Positions 1 through 8,132 of a DNA stretch of 64,000 nt are shown here, piece by piece. How positions within the stretch are numbered: position 1 is the stretch's first letter; the number at the start of each line of letters is the position of its first letter. The position numbers were made by a program, and so were the translations under genes. The notes beneath the pieces are model-generated. The model worked only from the letters and a program-made list of their open reading frames with translations, had not been told where the DNA came from and made no database searches. This stretch comes from Coriobacteriaceae bacterium (GTDB lineage: Bacteria > Actinomycetota > Coriobacteriia > Coriobacteriales > Coriobacteriaceae): the NCBI GenBank assembly GCA_902363875.1, contig CABJBO010000009.1, positions 3,602-67,601 on the forward strand, written 5' to 3'.

Positions 1-500
1 ACCGCGTGAAGAACGACCTCATCGCCCAGGGCATCAAGTACGTGCGCCTTCCCGAGGACGAGTGGTACACCATGCGCGACCTCGAGCTTGACGACTACAC
101 GGCCTACCTTGGGCAGAACGCGTGGAAGCCGGACATGACGAGCAAGAGCCTGTACAACTACGTGGTCTACGACTCGGCGGGGGTCGAGCGCTCCTTTGCC
201 GAGGCTCTAGACAAGCAGGAGGAGGTTCTCGTGTTCGCGAAATTGCCCTCGGCGTTCAAGATCGACACGCCGCTCGGCAGTTACAACCCCGACTGGGCGT
301 ACGTCGAGGAGGCCGACGGCGAGCGCCGCGTGTACTTCGTGACCGAGACCAAGGGCGGCAAGAACGGCGAGCCCGCCCTGCGCGACGCGGAGAAGATCAA
401 GATCGGCTGCGCCAAGAAGCACTTCGAGGCGCTGGACCTCGGAAACGACTTCCATTACAACGTGCGCACGACCTACCAATACGAGGCGGTGAAGGCTTAG
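1..500 (+). CDS. Type III restriction enzyme Res subunit, C-terminal fragment (cut by window edge)
   Basis: The reading frame is open from the left edge, so only the last ~166 residues are visible. They match the C-terminal nuclease domain of type III restriction (Res) subunits: a stretch reading KLPSAFKIDTPLGSYNPDW followed by YFVTETKGG. The Asp of NPDW (codon at 291-293) and the Glu and Lys of ETK (344-352) form the PD-(D/E)xK catalytic set that cuts DNA after helicase translocation. The helicase part and the Mod methyltransferase should lie to the left, outside the window. The next gene starts one base after the stop, so the two are probably co-transcribed. Family assignment is good; function of the whole system is inferred. 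Confidence 0.82.
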   Translation, partial: RVKNDLIAQGIKYVRLPEDEWYTMRDLELDDYTAYLGQNAWKPDMTSKSLYNYVVYDSAGVERSFAEALDKQEEVLVFAKLPSAFKIDTPLGSYNPDWAYVEEADGERRVYFVTETKGGKNGEPALRDAEKIKIGCAKKHFEALDLGNDFHYNVRTTYQYEAVKA

Positions 501-501
501 G

Positions 502-1386
502 ATGTCGAAGCTGCCCGGAAAGATGACGCGAAAGCAGCACTGGGTGCCGCGGTTCTACCTGCGCCATTTCGCGGATTCCTCCGGGCAGCTTCATGCCTAC
601 AGCAGACAGAAGGGCTCCTTCTTCCGCACGAATTGCGAGAACCTTTGCAGCATGCGCGATCTTTATGAGGTCGAGCATGCCGATGCGACAGGCGATGCGA
701 CAGACAGATTCTATGCGCAGAACCTCATCGAGGTTAAGCTATCTGAGCTCGAGAGCCGCATCGCGCCGCTTTACGATCGCTTTTTGGAACGCCAGAAAGA
801 AGACCAGTGCGAAGACGAAGGGTATTCTGATGGGAAAGCCGCCGTTTGCGAGCTGGCAGCAAATATCATCGTCCGGCACCCTATCAGTATGCGCGTCGAC
901 AAGAAATGGTCACGCGAGACTGCCGAAGAGCTGCTCAGAAACGTTCATCTGACACCCTATGAGCTCGGCTTGCTCGATTGGTCGGATTGGCGCGGGGATT
1001 CCCAAGCGGTGGTCGAGCTTGCCGCCGCCGCAACCATGCTCTTCTCCAACGATGATATTGTGCCAGTTAACCGTATTCGAAAGGCTTTTTTTGAGAAGAG
1101 CTTCTCCATCCTTAGGGCACCCGTCGGCTCAGGGTTCGTTACGACGTCGATGCCTATGTTCATCATCGGGCCCGAGGACGACTCGTACGATTTTCATCTC
1201 GCGTATATGCCGTTGAGCAGTGAGTATGCTGCGGTCTTTTCAGATGACCCTCTATTTCCGCCGTTTGCGAGACTCGGTTTTTCGGGCGTCGAGTTCATGA
1301 ACCGACTTCTTCTGCTTAACTGCGAGCATTGGGATGTCGCCATATCGAGGGGAAGCGGCCCGCTCGAGCACGCGGTACGCGATTGA
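502..1386 (+). CDS. DUF4238 domain protein
   Basis: This 294-residue protein opens with the DUF4238 signature (KQHWVPRFYLRHFADSSGQ, near residue 11), followed by a family-like stretch ending in a region with MPMFIIGPED. No signal peptide or membrane segment is visible. DUF4238 proteins have no settled biochemical role and are often found in accessory and defence-rich regions. Here the gene begins one base after the restriction enzyme gene, which suggests translational coupling and a shared role in the island. The start is the first ATG after that stop. What it does is unknown. Confidence 0.72.
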   Translation: MSKLPGKMTRKQHWVPRFYLRHFADSSGQLHAYSRQKGSFFRTNCENLCSMRDLYEVEHADATGDATDRFYAQNLIEVKLSELESRIAPLYDRFLERQKEDQCEDEGYSDGKAAVCELAANIIVRHPISMRVDKKWSRETAEELLRNVHLTPYELGLLDWSDWRGDSQAVVELAAAATMLFSNDDIVPVNRIRKAFFEKSFSILRAPVGSGFVTTSMPMFIIGPEDDSYDFHLAYMPLSSEYAAVFSDDPLFPPFARLGFSGVEFMNRLLLLNCEHWDVAISRGSGPLEHAVRD

Positions 1387-1410
1387 AGTCAAGCGAACAG
1401 TGCCGAATTC

Positions 1411-1629
1411 ATGCACGAGATGTTCACGCGCGACGGCAGGGAGCTATCCCTCGACACAGTGATCTACGACCGCTCGAAGAAGAAGGGGCAGACGATGATC
1501 GATACCATCGACCGTGGCTGCCTCGAGGGCGGCTGCCTTGATGACGAGGACCTGCGCATCATCTTCGAGCACCTTCTGGGGAGAAGACGGCAAGGACCGG
1601 GAACATTAAAGGGTCAAGCAGCGTATTGA
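1411..1629 (+). CDS. Small hypothetical ORF, possibly a gene remnant
   Basis: A 72-codon frame lies in the 294-base gap between the DUF4238 and DUF262 genes. The first ~57 residues (MHEMFTRDGRELSLDTV... then LDDEDLRIIFEHLLG) look protein-like, with acidic and amphipathic stretches, but the last 15 are rich in Arg, Gln and Gly and look like read-through. It has no convincing ribosome site and matches no family I recognise. It may be a decayed fragment of a larger island gene. Confidence 0.25.
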   Translation: MHEMFTRDGRELSLDTVIYDRSKKKGQTMIDTIDRGCLEGGCLDDEDLRIIFEHLLGRRRQGPGTLKGQAAY

Positions 1630-1680
1630 TAAAATTGACCCCGCCAGCAATAACCGCAAAGGATAGATAGGGCTTTAAGG

Positions 1681-3384
1681 ATGGATGCAGGAAAAGCAAC
1701 GATAAGCGGCGTGTTCAACGGATCGCGCCTGCTCGAAATACCTTTTTACCAAAGGGCGTACGTCTGGGGAGAAGAGCAATGGGAGCGTTTCCTCGGCGAC
1801 ATGGAGTTCGTCACGGCCTCGAAGCGGCCCTATTTCCTGGGCTCCATCATCCTGAAGCAGGCCTCCTCCGGCAACACCTGGTCCGAGGTCTCCGAGGTTC
1901 GCACCGTCATCGACGGCCAGCAGCGACTCACGACCATGGTCATCTTCTTCAAGGCACTCTGTGCAAAAAACGGCACCAACAATTTGTTTGAGCGAGATTT
2001 CGTCCTGGAGACCGGCGATGTCGCCTTGCGGCACGGCAAGTACGACCGGCAGGATTTCGAAAAGGTCGTCAGCGCCACGGGCTGCGAACCCCTCGAGGGC
2101 TCCTCGGCCATCGTCCTTGCCTACAACTACTTCCTCAAGAATATCGACCCGGAGAAGGTCGACAGGAACACGATCAAGTCGAACGTCCAGTTCGTCTGCA
2201 TCGATCTTACCGAGGGCGAGGACGAGCAGCAGATATTCGACACCATCAACTCGCTCGGGGTGCGCCTGACGACGGCGGAGCTCCTTAAGAACTACTTCTT
2301 CAACCGCGAGAACGAGCAGGCGTTCAAGGAGTGCTGGGAAGACGTCTTCGAGCCCACGGCTGAGAAGAGGGAGTATTGGGAGCAGGAGATCGTTACCGGG
2401 CGCATCAAGCGCACGCTCGTCGACCTCTTCTTCGACGCGTTCCTCCAGATTCTGGTCCAGGACAAGAGGCGTGGCGTCACGACCGAGGACAAGCTCTTCT
2501 ATTCGCGTACTTCGAACCTCTTCCAGTCCTACAAGGATTTCATCGGCAGGTACTGCAACGGCGACAAGGTCGAGATTCTCGACAACATGAAGGCGTATGC
2601 CGAGGCGTTCGAGTCCACGTTCGACCCTGGCTACTGCGACGCGGACATCCCCTCCGCTTCCGGCGTCGAGCGCCTGAACGTGCTGATATTCGGCCTCAAG
2701 AACTCGACGCTCATCCCGTACGTGCTCTACGTTCGAAAGAACGCGGAGTCTTCGAGCGAGGAATCTAAGATCTACGCCCTGCTTGAGAGCTACATCGTCC
2801 GCCGAATGCTGGTTCAGGCGACCACGAAGAACTACAACAGGCTGTTCACCTCGCTGATCTTGAACGAGGTGAAGGACGCGGAGGCGCTGAGGAAGGCTCT
2901 CGAAGCCAATGACGAGGCGACGACGTACATGCCCGGCGACGCCGAGGTTCGAGCGGCATTCGAGGAATCGTGTCTGTACAACCTCCAGTCCAAGGGCGTC
3001 CTCTATCTGCTGGAAAGCGCCATTCGTCCGGGCATGAGCAGCACGGCCCTGCTCGGGTTCAACCAGTACACCCTCGAGCACATGATGCCCAAGAAGTGGC
3101 GCAACAAATGGGGAGCCCTCGACGATGAGGCTGCCACGCGAAGGGACCGGAAGCTCCTCACGCTCGGCAACCTCGCCATCATCACGCATTCGCTCAACGC
3201 CTCCATCCGCGATGCCGATTGGCCCACCAAGAAGCAGGGAAAGGGATACAAGGACGGCCTTGCCCTCTGCGCCGCCGGCCTTGCGACCATGGCCGGCGCC
3301 CTAGAGAAGGAGTCTTGGAACGAGGGCGATATCGCCGATCGCGCCGAATGGCTTGCGGACAAGGCGTTGGAGGTCTGGCGCTAG
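1681..3384 (+). CDS. DUF262/DUF1524 GmrSD-like defence endonuclease
   Basis: This 567-residue protein has two recognisable parts. The N-terminal DUF262 domain carries IPFYQRAYVW near residue 20 and IDGQQR at about 77-82, the ParB-like nucleotide-binding motif. The C-terminal DUF1524 domain carries EHMMPKKW with its His at residue 467, then GNLAIITHSLN, an HNH-type nuclease signature. Single-chain proteins of this type include GmrSD-like type IV restriction enzymes that attack modified phage DNA. Substrate cannot be read from sequence. It is the last plus-strand gene of the visible defence block and faces the integrase module, which runs the other way. Confidence 0.8.
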   Translation: MDAGKATISGVFNGSRLLEIPFYQRAYVWGEEQWERFLGDMEFVTASKRPYFLGSIILKQASSGNTWSEVSEVRTVIDGQQRLTTMVIFFKALCAKNGTNNLFERDFVLETGDVALRHGKYDRQDFEKVVSATGCEPLEGSSAIVLAYNYFLKNIDPEKVDRNTIKSNVQFVCIDLTEGEDEQQIFDTINSLGVRLTTAELLKNYFFNRENEQAFKECWEDVFEPTAEKREYWEQEIVTGRIKRTLVDLFFDAFLQILVQDKRRGVTTEDKLFYSRTSNLFQSYKDFIGRYCNGDKVEILDNMKAYAEAFESTFDPGYCDADIPSASGVERLNVLIFGLKNSTLIPYVLYVRKNAESSSEESKIYALLESYIVRRMLVQATTKNYNRLFTSLILNEVKDAEALRKALEANDEATTYMPGDAEVRAAFEESCLYNLQSKGVLYLLESAIRPGMSSTALLGFNQYTLEHMMPKKWRNKWGALDDEAATRRDRKLLTLGNLAIITHSLNASIRDADWPTKKQGKGYKDGLALCAAGLATMAGALEKESWNEGDIADRAEWLADKALEVWR

Positions 3385-3387
3385 GCC

Positions 3388-3813
3388 CTACCTGCGTCCC
3401 ATCTCGAAGATGCTTGCGGTGTCGGAACCCGCATCGATGACGGATGGAACCGGCTCTTCCAAAAACGTAGTTCGTGGCGATGTCTCTTCCGTCGGCGCGT
3501 CAAGAGGCTCGCCGAGCGCTAGGAAGAACCTCATCACGTGCTCAATTCTCTGTTGCAGGGACTCGCTCAGCTCGCCGTAGGAGGCCGCCAGCCGCACCTC
3601 CTTGGCCAATTCCGCCATCGAGTCCCTCAGTGCCTTCTGCACGCTCACGGAGGGCCTCACCTCGACCTGGGTATCGGTGAGCTTGGCGATGATGTAGTCC
3701 TGCCTGTTCATGCCGCTCCAGGCTGCCATCTCGCATATGAGCTTGCGCTCCTCGGGCGTGCAGCGGAACGCCATCGTCTTGCTGCGCTTGCGGGCGCTGT
3801 TCTCGCACGGCAT
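3388..3813 (-). CDS. Mobilisation/relaxosome-like accessory protein
   Basis: The 141-residue product begins MPCENSARKRSKTMAFRC and continues TPEERKLICEMAAWSGMNRQDYIIAKL, a ribbon-helix-helix-like pattern typical of small MobC/relaxosome accessory proteins of integrative elements. The start was set at 3813, five bases after the integrase stop (3819-3821); a longer frame would run far into the integrase gene with implausible Arg/His-rich sequence. It is the last gene of the xis-int-mob group. No relaxase is visible in the window, so whether it mobilises the island or acts only as a DNA-binding protein is uncertain. Confidence 0.55.
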   Translation of the reverse strand: MPCENSARKRSKTMAFRCTPEERKLICEMAAWSGMNRQDYIIAKLTDTQVEVRPSVSVQKALRDSMAELAKEVRLAASYGELSESLQQRIEHVMRFFLALGEPLDAPTEETSPRTTFLEEPVPSVIDAGSDTASIFEMGRR

Positions 3814-3818
3814 CCTTC

Positions 3819-4889
3819 TTACCCCCTCGCCCCGTCGAGCGCGGCGGCCATCTCGTCCTGCTTCGTGGGGAACAGGTGCGCGTAGCGGTAGGTGATGTCC
3901 ACCGCCTCGTGGCCCATGCGCTCGGCGATGGCCAGCGCGGAGAAGCCCATCTCTATCAGCAGGCTCACATGGCTGTGGCGTATGTCGTGTATGCGGATGC
4001 GCTTCACGCCCGACGCCTTGCACCCGCGCTCCATCTCGTGGGCCAGGAAGTGCTTGGTCACGGCGAACAGGCGCTCGTCGGGGGCGACGTCGTCGCGCAT
4101 CTCGATGAAGTCCGCCATCTCGTCGCGCAGGAAGGCGGGCATGACGATCGTGCGCACGGACTTGGGCGTCTTGGGGTCGGTCACGGTGTCAACGCCGTTG
4201 AGGCTCTGGTACGACTTGTTGATGCGCAGCCGCGAGCTCTCCAGCATGAAGTCGGACGGCGTGAGCGCCAGGAGCTCGCCGCAGCGTATGCCCGTCCAGT
4301 AAAGCAGCTCGAAGGCGTGGAATGAGAGAGGCTTGTCCATGACGGCCTCGCTGAACCTCAGGTACTCGTCCTTGGTCCAGAACTGCATCTCGCCGCCCTT
4401 CTTCGAGCCTATCTTGTCGACCCTGCGCACCGGGTTGTCGCTGAGGCCGTAGTAGCGCTCGGCGTGGTTGAAGATGGCGTTGAGCTGGTTGTTCACTGTG
4501 CGCAGGTACGTCGGTGCCCAGGGCTTCCCGTCGGCGTCCCGGTGCTCGGTGAGCTCGTTTTGCCACCTGATGACGTCGATCGGCCTCACGTCGCACATGC
4601 GCATGTCCCCGAAGAACGGCACGAGCTTGTCGTTGATGATGTACTCCTTGGTGATCCACGTGTGCTCGCGTATGCGCGGCTTCACCTCGGAGGCGTACAC
4701 CTCGACGAACTCGGAGAACGTCATGTCCATGGCCCCGCCGTTAAGGCTCTTGAACTGGCTCTCCCACACTGCGGCCTCCACCTCGGAGGAGAAGCCGCGC
4801 TTCGTCTTGTGGCGCTTCGAGCCGCGGGCGTCGCGGTAGTAGCACTGCACGTAGAACGTGCCGTTGCCGTCGTCCTTGTACACGGGCAT
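3819..4889 (-). CDS. int: Tyrosine site-specific integrase
   Basis: This 356-residue phage/ICE-type tyrosine recombinase has an N-terminal arm-binding region (about 1-55), a SAM-like core-binding domain (about 55-150) and a catalytic domain. The active-site set is complete: Arg202 in TGIRCGE, His301 and Arg304 in HDIRHSH, His327 in RMGHE and the nucleophile Tyr336 in DITYRYAHLF. It should catalyse insertion and excision of the island. The excisionase-like gene ends one base before its start codon, so the pair is coupled. Proximity to the guaA 3' end points to that site as its target. Confidence 0.93.
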   Translation of the reverse strand: MPVYKDDGNGTFYVQCYYRDARGSKRHKTKRGFSSEVEAAVWESQFKSLNGGAMDMTFSEFVEVYASEVKPRIREHTWITKEYIINDKLVPFFGDMRMCDVRPIDVIRWQNELTEHRDADGKPWAPTYLRTVNNQLNAIFNHAERYYGLSDNPVRRVDKIGSKKGGEMQFWTKDEYLRFSEAVMDKPLSFHAFELLYWTGIRCGELLALTPSDFMLESSRLRINKSYQSLNGVDTVTDPKTPKSVRTIVMPAFLRDEMADFIEMRDDVAPDERLFAVTKHFLAHEMERGCKASGVKRIRIHDIRHSHVSLLIEMGFSALAIAERMGHEAVDITYRYAHLFPTKQDEMAAALDGARG

Positions 4890-4890
4890 G

Positions 4891-5094
4891 TCAGTCCACC
4901 TCCGGGAAGTACAGGGCGTCGAAGACGTCGCTTCGAACGCGCCCGCGGATGACCACGCGCCCGCGCGCCTCCTGCTCGGCGTTTATCTTCCTGATCACCT
5001 CGTAGGCGCTGCCTTTCTTGATCCTCAGCAGCTCCGCGACCTCGTCGGCGTCCAGCATGTGCGGCCTCGGCGTCTTCGCCACCTTCTCGTCCAT
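4891..5094 (-). CDS. Excisionase-like small helix-turn-helix protein
   Basis: The 67-residue product starts MDEKVAKTPRPHMLDADEVAELLRIKKGSAYEVIRKINAE, the MerR/excisionase-type winged helix common just upstream of Tn916- and phage-type integrases. I chose the ATG at 5094 because GGAGGA lies at the right distance upstream; an earlier ATG lacks such a site. The gene ends one base before the integrase start, so int translation may depend on it. Its expected job is to bind the attachment region and steer recombination toward excision, or to regulate int. Confidence 0.7.
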   Translation of the reverse strand: MDEKVAKTPRPHMLDADEVAELLRIKKGSAYEVIRKINAEQEARGRVVIRGRVRSDVFDALYFPEVD

Positions 5095-5234
5095 GGCTCC
5101 TCCAATCAATGGCGTACGGATACGTACGGTTCACAGATTCAGAGTAAACGTACATATCTGTACTGTCAATAGAATTGCGTACATTTGCGTACGCTGATAA
5201 GATGTGCTGGTACGTAATTCCAGGAGGAGGGCTC
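5095..5234. promoter_or_regulatory. Divergent control region with repeated GCGTAC/CGTAC motifs
   Basis: The 140 bases between the excisionase-like gene (left) and the XRE gene (right) hold at least six copies of CGTAC in both orientations, including GCGTACGG, ACGTACGG, AAACGTACAT, TGCGTACATT, TGCGTACGCT and GGTACGTAAT. Repeated near-palindromic motifs between an XRE repressor and int/xis genes are the usual layout of a repressor-operator switch. The XRE protein is the obvious candidate ligand, which is inference. Confidence 0.55.
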
Positions 5235-5648
5235 ATGTCCGTAGGCGAGAACATAAGGCGGTACCGCAAGTCGCGCGGCATGACGCAGGCGCAGCTCGCC
5301 GAGGCGGTCGGCCTGACCGAGGGGGCCGTGCGCCACTACGAGAGCGGCATCCGCGCCGTGAAGCCCGAGCTGCTCGAGTCCATCTCCGCGGCGCTCGGCG
5401 TGTCCGTCAACGCCCTCAAGGATTACGGCGTCGAGACTGCGGGCGACCTCATGTCGCTGCTCGTGCGGCTCGAGGACTCCTTCGGCATCGTGCCCGCAGC
5501 CGACGGCACGGGCCTCTCCCTGAACCCCAAGGCGCCGCACGCGCCCAAAGCCGCGATGGCGATCGAACTGTGGGCAGAGAAGCGCGCGCAGCTCGAAAAC
5601 GGCAAGATCGACGCCGACGAATACGAGGACTGGAAAGCCTCGCTGTAG
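5235..5648 (+). CDS. XRE-family repressor of the island
   Basis: The 137-residue protein opens with a classic XRE helix-turn-helix (NIRRYRKSRGMTQAQLAEAV, then GAVRHYESGIRAVKPELLES, residues about 5-60) followed by a C-terminal domain of unclear type. The ATG at 5235 follows AGGAGGAGG, a strong ribosome site; the frame upstream overlaps operator-like repeats. It is transcribed away from xis-int across an intergenic region filled with CGTAC motifs, so it most likely represses excision genes and itself. It lies next to the attachment region, as in many integrative elements. Confidence 0.8.
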   Translation: MSVGENIRRYRKSRGMTQAQLAEAVGLTEGAVRHYESGIRAVKPELLESISAALGVSVNALKDYGVETAGDLMSLLVRLEDSFGIVPAADGTGLSLNPKAPHAPKAAMAIELWAEKRAQLENGKIDADEYEDWKASL

Positions 5649-6266
5649 CGGCTCTCCGCATTTCGCGATCAACGCAACCGAATCAGGACGGTGGACCAGG
5701 CGGCGAGCGCCGCTCGGGCCTGCGTAAGCTGAGTTTTTACTCCCCATTGCATGCCAAGGCATTTCCGGCGCACCTGGGGAGTAAATGACGCGGTGGCTTA
5801 CACGGCGGCACGCGGCAGTACGCCGCGGCATTTCCCCTGGTTACTCCCGTTTTCATTGAGGCGGCGAGATTCTTTACTCCCCATTAACCACCTGGGAAAA
5901 CGCTGTGAGAAGACCGCCGAAAAGCCTATTGAGTTCGATTTGAGTTTCACAGGCCCCGAAACGGCCCCGTTTGGCTCTCGGAGACAAAAATCGCGCGTCT
6001 ACTCACTTGGGATGAATCCTTACTCCCGTTCCTCCGAATGCCGCACCGTGCCTTGCCGTCTTGAAACACGGGGGAGTAAATTGCGAAATCGCAGGTGAAA
6101 GGGAGTAAAACGACAAAGAAAAAGCCTCCGTCCCAACGCGGGAACGGAGGCTCGGTTATCGTATTTACTCACCAACATCGCTGGCGGCTTTGCCATGACT
6201 CTCGTACGAAACGAAACTCAGCGGCACAGTGCGGCACTCAAAAATGCAGGTCAGAACCCTATCAGC
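5649..6266. other. Non-coding island end with TTTACTCCCC repeat array (candidate attachment region)
   Basis: No convincing gene lies in these 618 bases. They carry about eight copies of TTTACTCCCC or its core: plus orientation at 5736-5745, 5841-5848, 5873-5882, 6020-6027 and, weaker, 6163-6169; minus orientation at 5776-5785, 6071-6080 and 6101-6110. The first pair is a perfect 10-bp inverted repeat. The adjacent guaA 3' end contains the related CTACTCCCACTC. The 3' end of guaA is a known insertion site for genomic islands, so I read this as the integrase-binding end of the element. The matching far end is outside the window. Confidence 0.5.
6114..6152 (-). terminator. Intrinsic terminator after guaA
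   Basis: Read on the minus strand, a GC-rich hairpin (arms 6140-6152 and 6123-6134, one bulge) is followed by a T-rich run at 6122-6116. It lies about 115 bases past the guaA stop, within the presumed island end. Confidence 0.75.
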
Positions 6267-7865
6267 CTACTCCCACTCGATGGTCGCGGGCGGCTTGGAC
6301 GTGATGTCGTAGCACACGCGGTTGGCGCCGGGAACCTCGGCAACGATGCGGCCGGAAATGCGGGCCAGCACGTCGTAGGGCAGCTTGGCCCAGTCGGCGG
6401 TCATGGCGTCGCTGGACTCGACGGCGCGCAGGATGATCGGGCGCTGATAGGTGCGCTCGTCGCCCATAACGCCAACGGACTTAATATCGGGCAGGACCGC
6501 GAAATACTGCCAGCAGCTGTGCTCGGAGTTGCGCTCGCCGGTCTGCTCAAACAGGCGCTGGTTGTAGGCGTCGAGCTCCTCGCGCACGATAGCGTCGGCG
6601 TTCTTGAGGATCTCGAGCTTCTCTTTGTCGACCGCACCGATGATGCGGATGGCAAGACCCGGGCCCGGGAAAGGCTGACGGAACACGATGTGACCCGGCA
6701 GACCCAGCGCCAGACCAAGCGCGCGGACCTCGTCCTTAAAGAAGTGGTCGAGCGGCTCAATGAGGTCGAAGTGCACGCCCTCGGGGAACGGGATCAGGTT
6801 GTGATGGCTCTTGATGGTGGCCGTCTTGCCGCCCGTCTTGCGAGCGCCGGACTCGATGATGTCGGGGTAGATGGTGCCCTGAGCCAGGTACTTCACGGGT
6901 TTACCATCGGTCTCAAGCTGCTGAGCAACCGCGAAGAACTCTTTCCAGAACTGCGTACCGATGATGCGGCGCTTCTCCTCGGGCTCGGTCACGCCGGCCA
7001 GAAGCTCGGCATAACGGTCCTCGGCGTGGACGTGGATAAAGTCGACGTCAAACTGCTTGGTGAAGACCTCCTCCACCTGCTCGGGCTCGCCCTTGCGCAG
7101 CAGACCGTGGTTGATGAACACGCAGGTCATCTGCTTGCCTACGGCGCGGGCGCCCAGCGCAGCCACGACGGAGGAGTCGACGCCGCCGGACAGGGCCAGA
7201 ATCACGCGGTCGTTGCCGACCTTCTCGCGGAACTCGGCCGTCATGGTCTCGACCAGGTTGTCCATGCTCCAGTTGGGCTCCAGGCCGCAGATCTCAAACA
7301 GGAAGTTGCTCAGCAGCTGCTGACCGTACTCGGAATGCTTGACCTCGGGGTGGAACTGCGTGGTGAAGATCTTGCGCTCGACGCACTCCATGGCGGCAAC
7401 CGGGCACACGTCGGTGCTGGCGGTAACGGTAAAGCCCTCGGGCACCTCGGAGACGGCATCGCGGTGGCTCATCCACACGGTCTGCTCCATGGGCGTGGAG
7501 TTAAAGAGCTTGGCGCCTGCCGTGCGCGTGATGGTGGCGCGGCCATACTCGCCCACCTCGGAGTGGCCGACCTTGCCACCGAGCGTCACGGCCGTGATCT
7601 GATGACCGTAGCAGAAGCCCAGGACGGGAAGGCCCAGGTCAAAGATGGCGGGGTCGATGGACGGAGCGTCCTCGGCATACACAGAAGCCGGGCCGCCGGA
7701 AAGGATGAGCGCAGAGGCGTTCATCTCGCGAATCTCGTCGGCCGAGATGTCGCAGGGAACGATCTCGGAATACACGTTGAGGTCGCGGACGCGACGGGCA
7801 ATGAGCTGACCGTACTGCGCACCAAAGTCGAGTACGAGGACCTTTGCGGAAGCCTTTTGATCCAT
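6267..7865 (-). CDS. guaA: GMP synthase (glutamine-hydrolysing)
   Basis: This 532-residue enzyme converts XMP to GMP using glutamine and ATP, the last step of guanine nucleotide synthesis. The N-terminal class I amidotransferase domain shows nucleophile Cys85 in GFCYGHQ and His172 in FHPE. The ATP pyrophosphatase P-loop SGGVDS is at about 226-231. The C-terminal dimerisation domain ends KPPATIEWE, the conserved end of GuaA. Length is slightly above the usual ~515-525. The last codons, GAG TGG GAG TAG, coincide with the candidate island attachment core, so the gene is intact despite the insertion. It is transcribed alone, with a terminator downstream. Confidence 0.97.
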   Translation of the reverse strand: MDQKASAKVLVLDFGAQYGQLIARRVRDLNVYSEIVPCDISADEIREMNASALILSGGPASVYAEDAPSIDPAIFDLGLPVLGFCYGHQITAVTLGGKVGHSEVGEYGRATITRTAGAKLFNSTPMEQTVWMSHRDAVSEVPEGFTVTASTDVCPVAAMECVERKIFTTQFHPEVKHSEYGQQLLSNFLFEICGLEPNWSMDNLVETMTAEFREKVGNDRVILALSGGVDSSVVAALGARAVGKQMTCVFINHGLLRKGEPEQVEEVFTKQFDVDFIHVHAEDRYAELLAGVTEPEEKRRIIGTQFWKEFFAVAQQLETDGKPVKYLAQGTIYPDIIESGARKTGGKTATIKSHHNLIPFPEGVHFDLIEPLDHFFKDEVRALGLALGLPGHIVFRQPFPGPGLAIRIIGAVDKEKLEILKNADAIVREELDAYNQRLFEQTGERNSEHSCWQYFAVLPDIKSVGVMGDERTYQRPIILRAVESSDAMTADWAKLPYDVLARISGRIVAEVPGANRVCYDITSKPPATIEWE

Positions 7866-8132
7866 GGTTTCCCCCTCTTGTTGGCGGGGAGCCGATGCTC
7901 ACCCGCGTGAATGAACGAAATAGCTTTCATAGTGTACACGTTATATGGGGTTTCTCGTCCCTCGCAACCATCAGCGCACGGCAAACGCACGACCTGGACC
8001 CCTATTTGACGGCAATTGAAGTGTTACCGAACGTTACAGATGATGTAATACGTTTGAACATTGGACGCCCTGTGCCACAATACTGCCGAACGACTCCGCC
8101 CTCGCGGCGGCAAATACGATAGGAATACCAGC
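7866..8132. promoter_or_regulatory. Divergent promoter region guaA / asparaginase
   Basis: The region separates the minus-strand guaA from the plus-strand asparaginase gene. For the latter, TTGAAC (8054-8059) sits 17 bases before ACAATA, a plausible sigma-70 type promoter. On the guaA side, TATAAC and TACACT boxes are visible near 7930-7950. I see no purine riboswitch. Confidence 0.4.

Noticed and set aside
1675..3189. 504-codon frame antisense to the DUF262 gene
   Set aside because: Rich in Val/Leu/Arg/Glu with no domain; it mirrors the well-supported plus-strand protein.
6195..7910. 571-codon open frame antisense to guaA
   Set aside because: It is the mirror of guaA codon bias in GC-rich DNA; it has no family motifs and low-complexity composition. 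Similar long frames antisense to glutamine synthetase (27543-29567) and metH (31388-34564) were rejected for the same reason.
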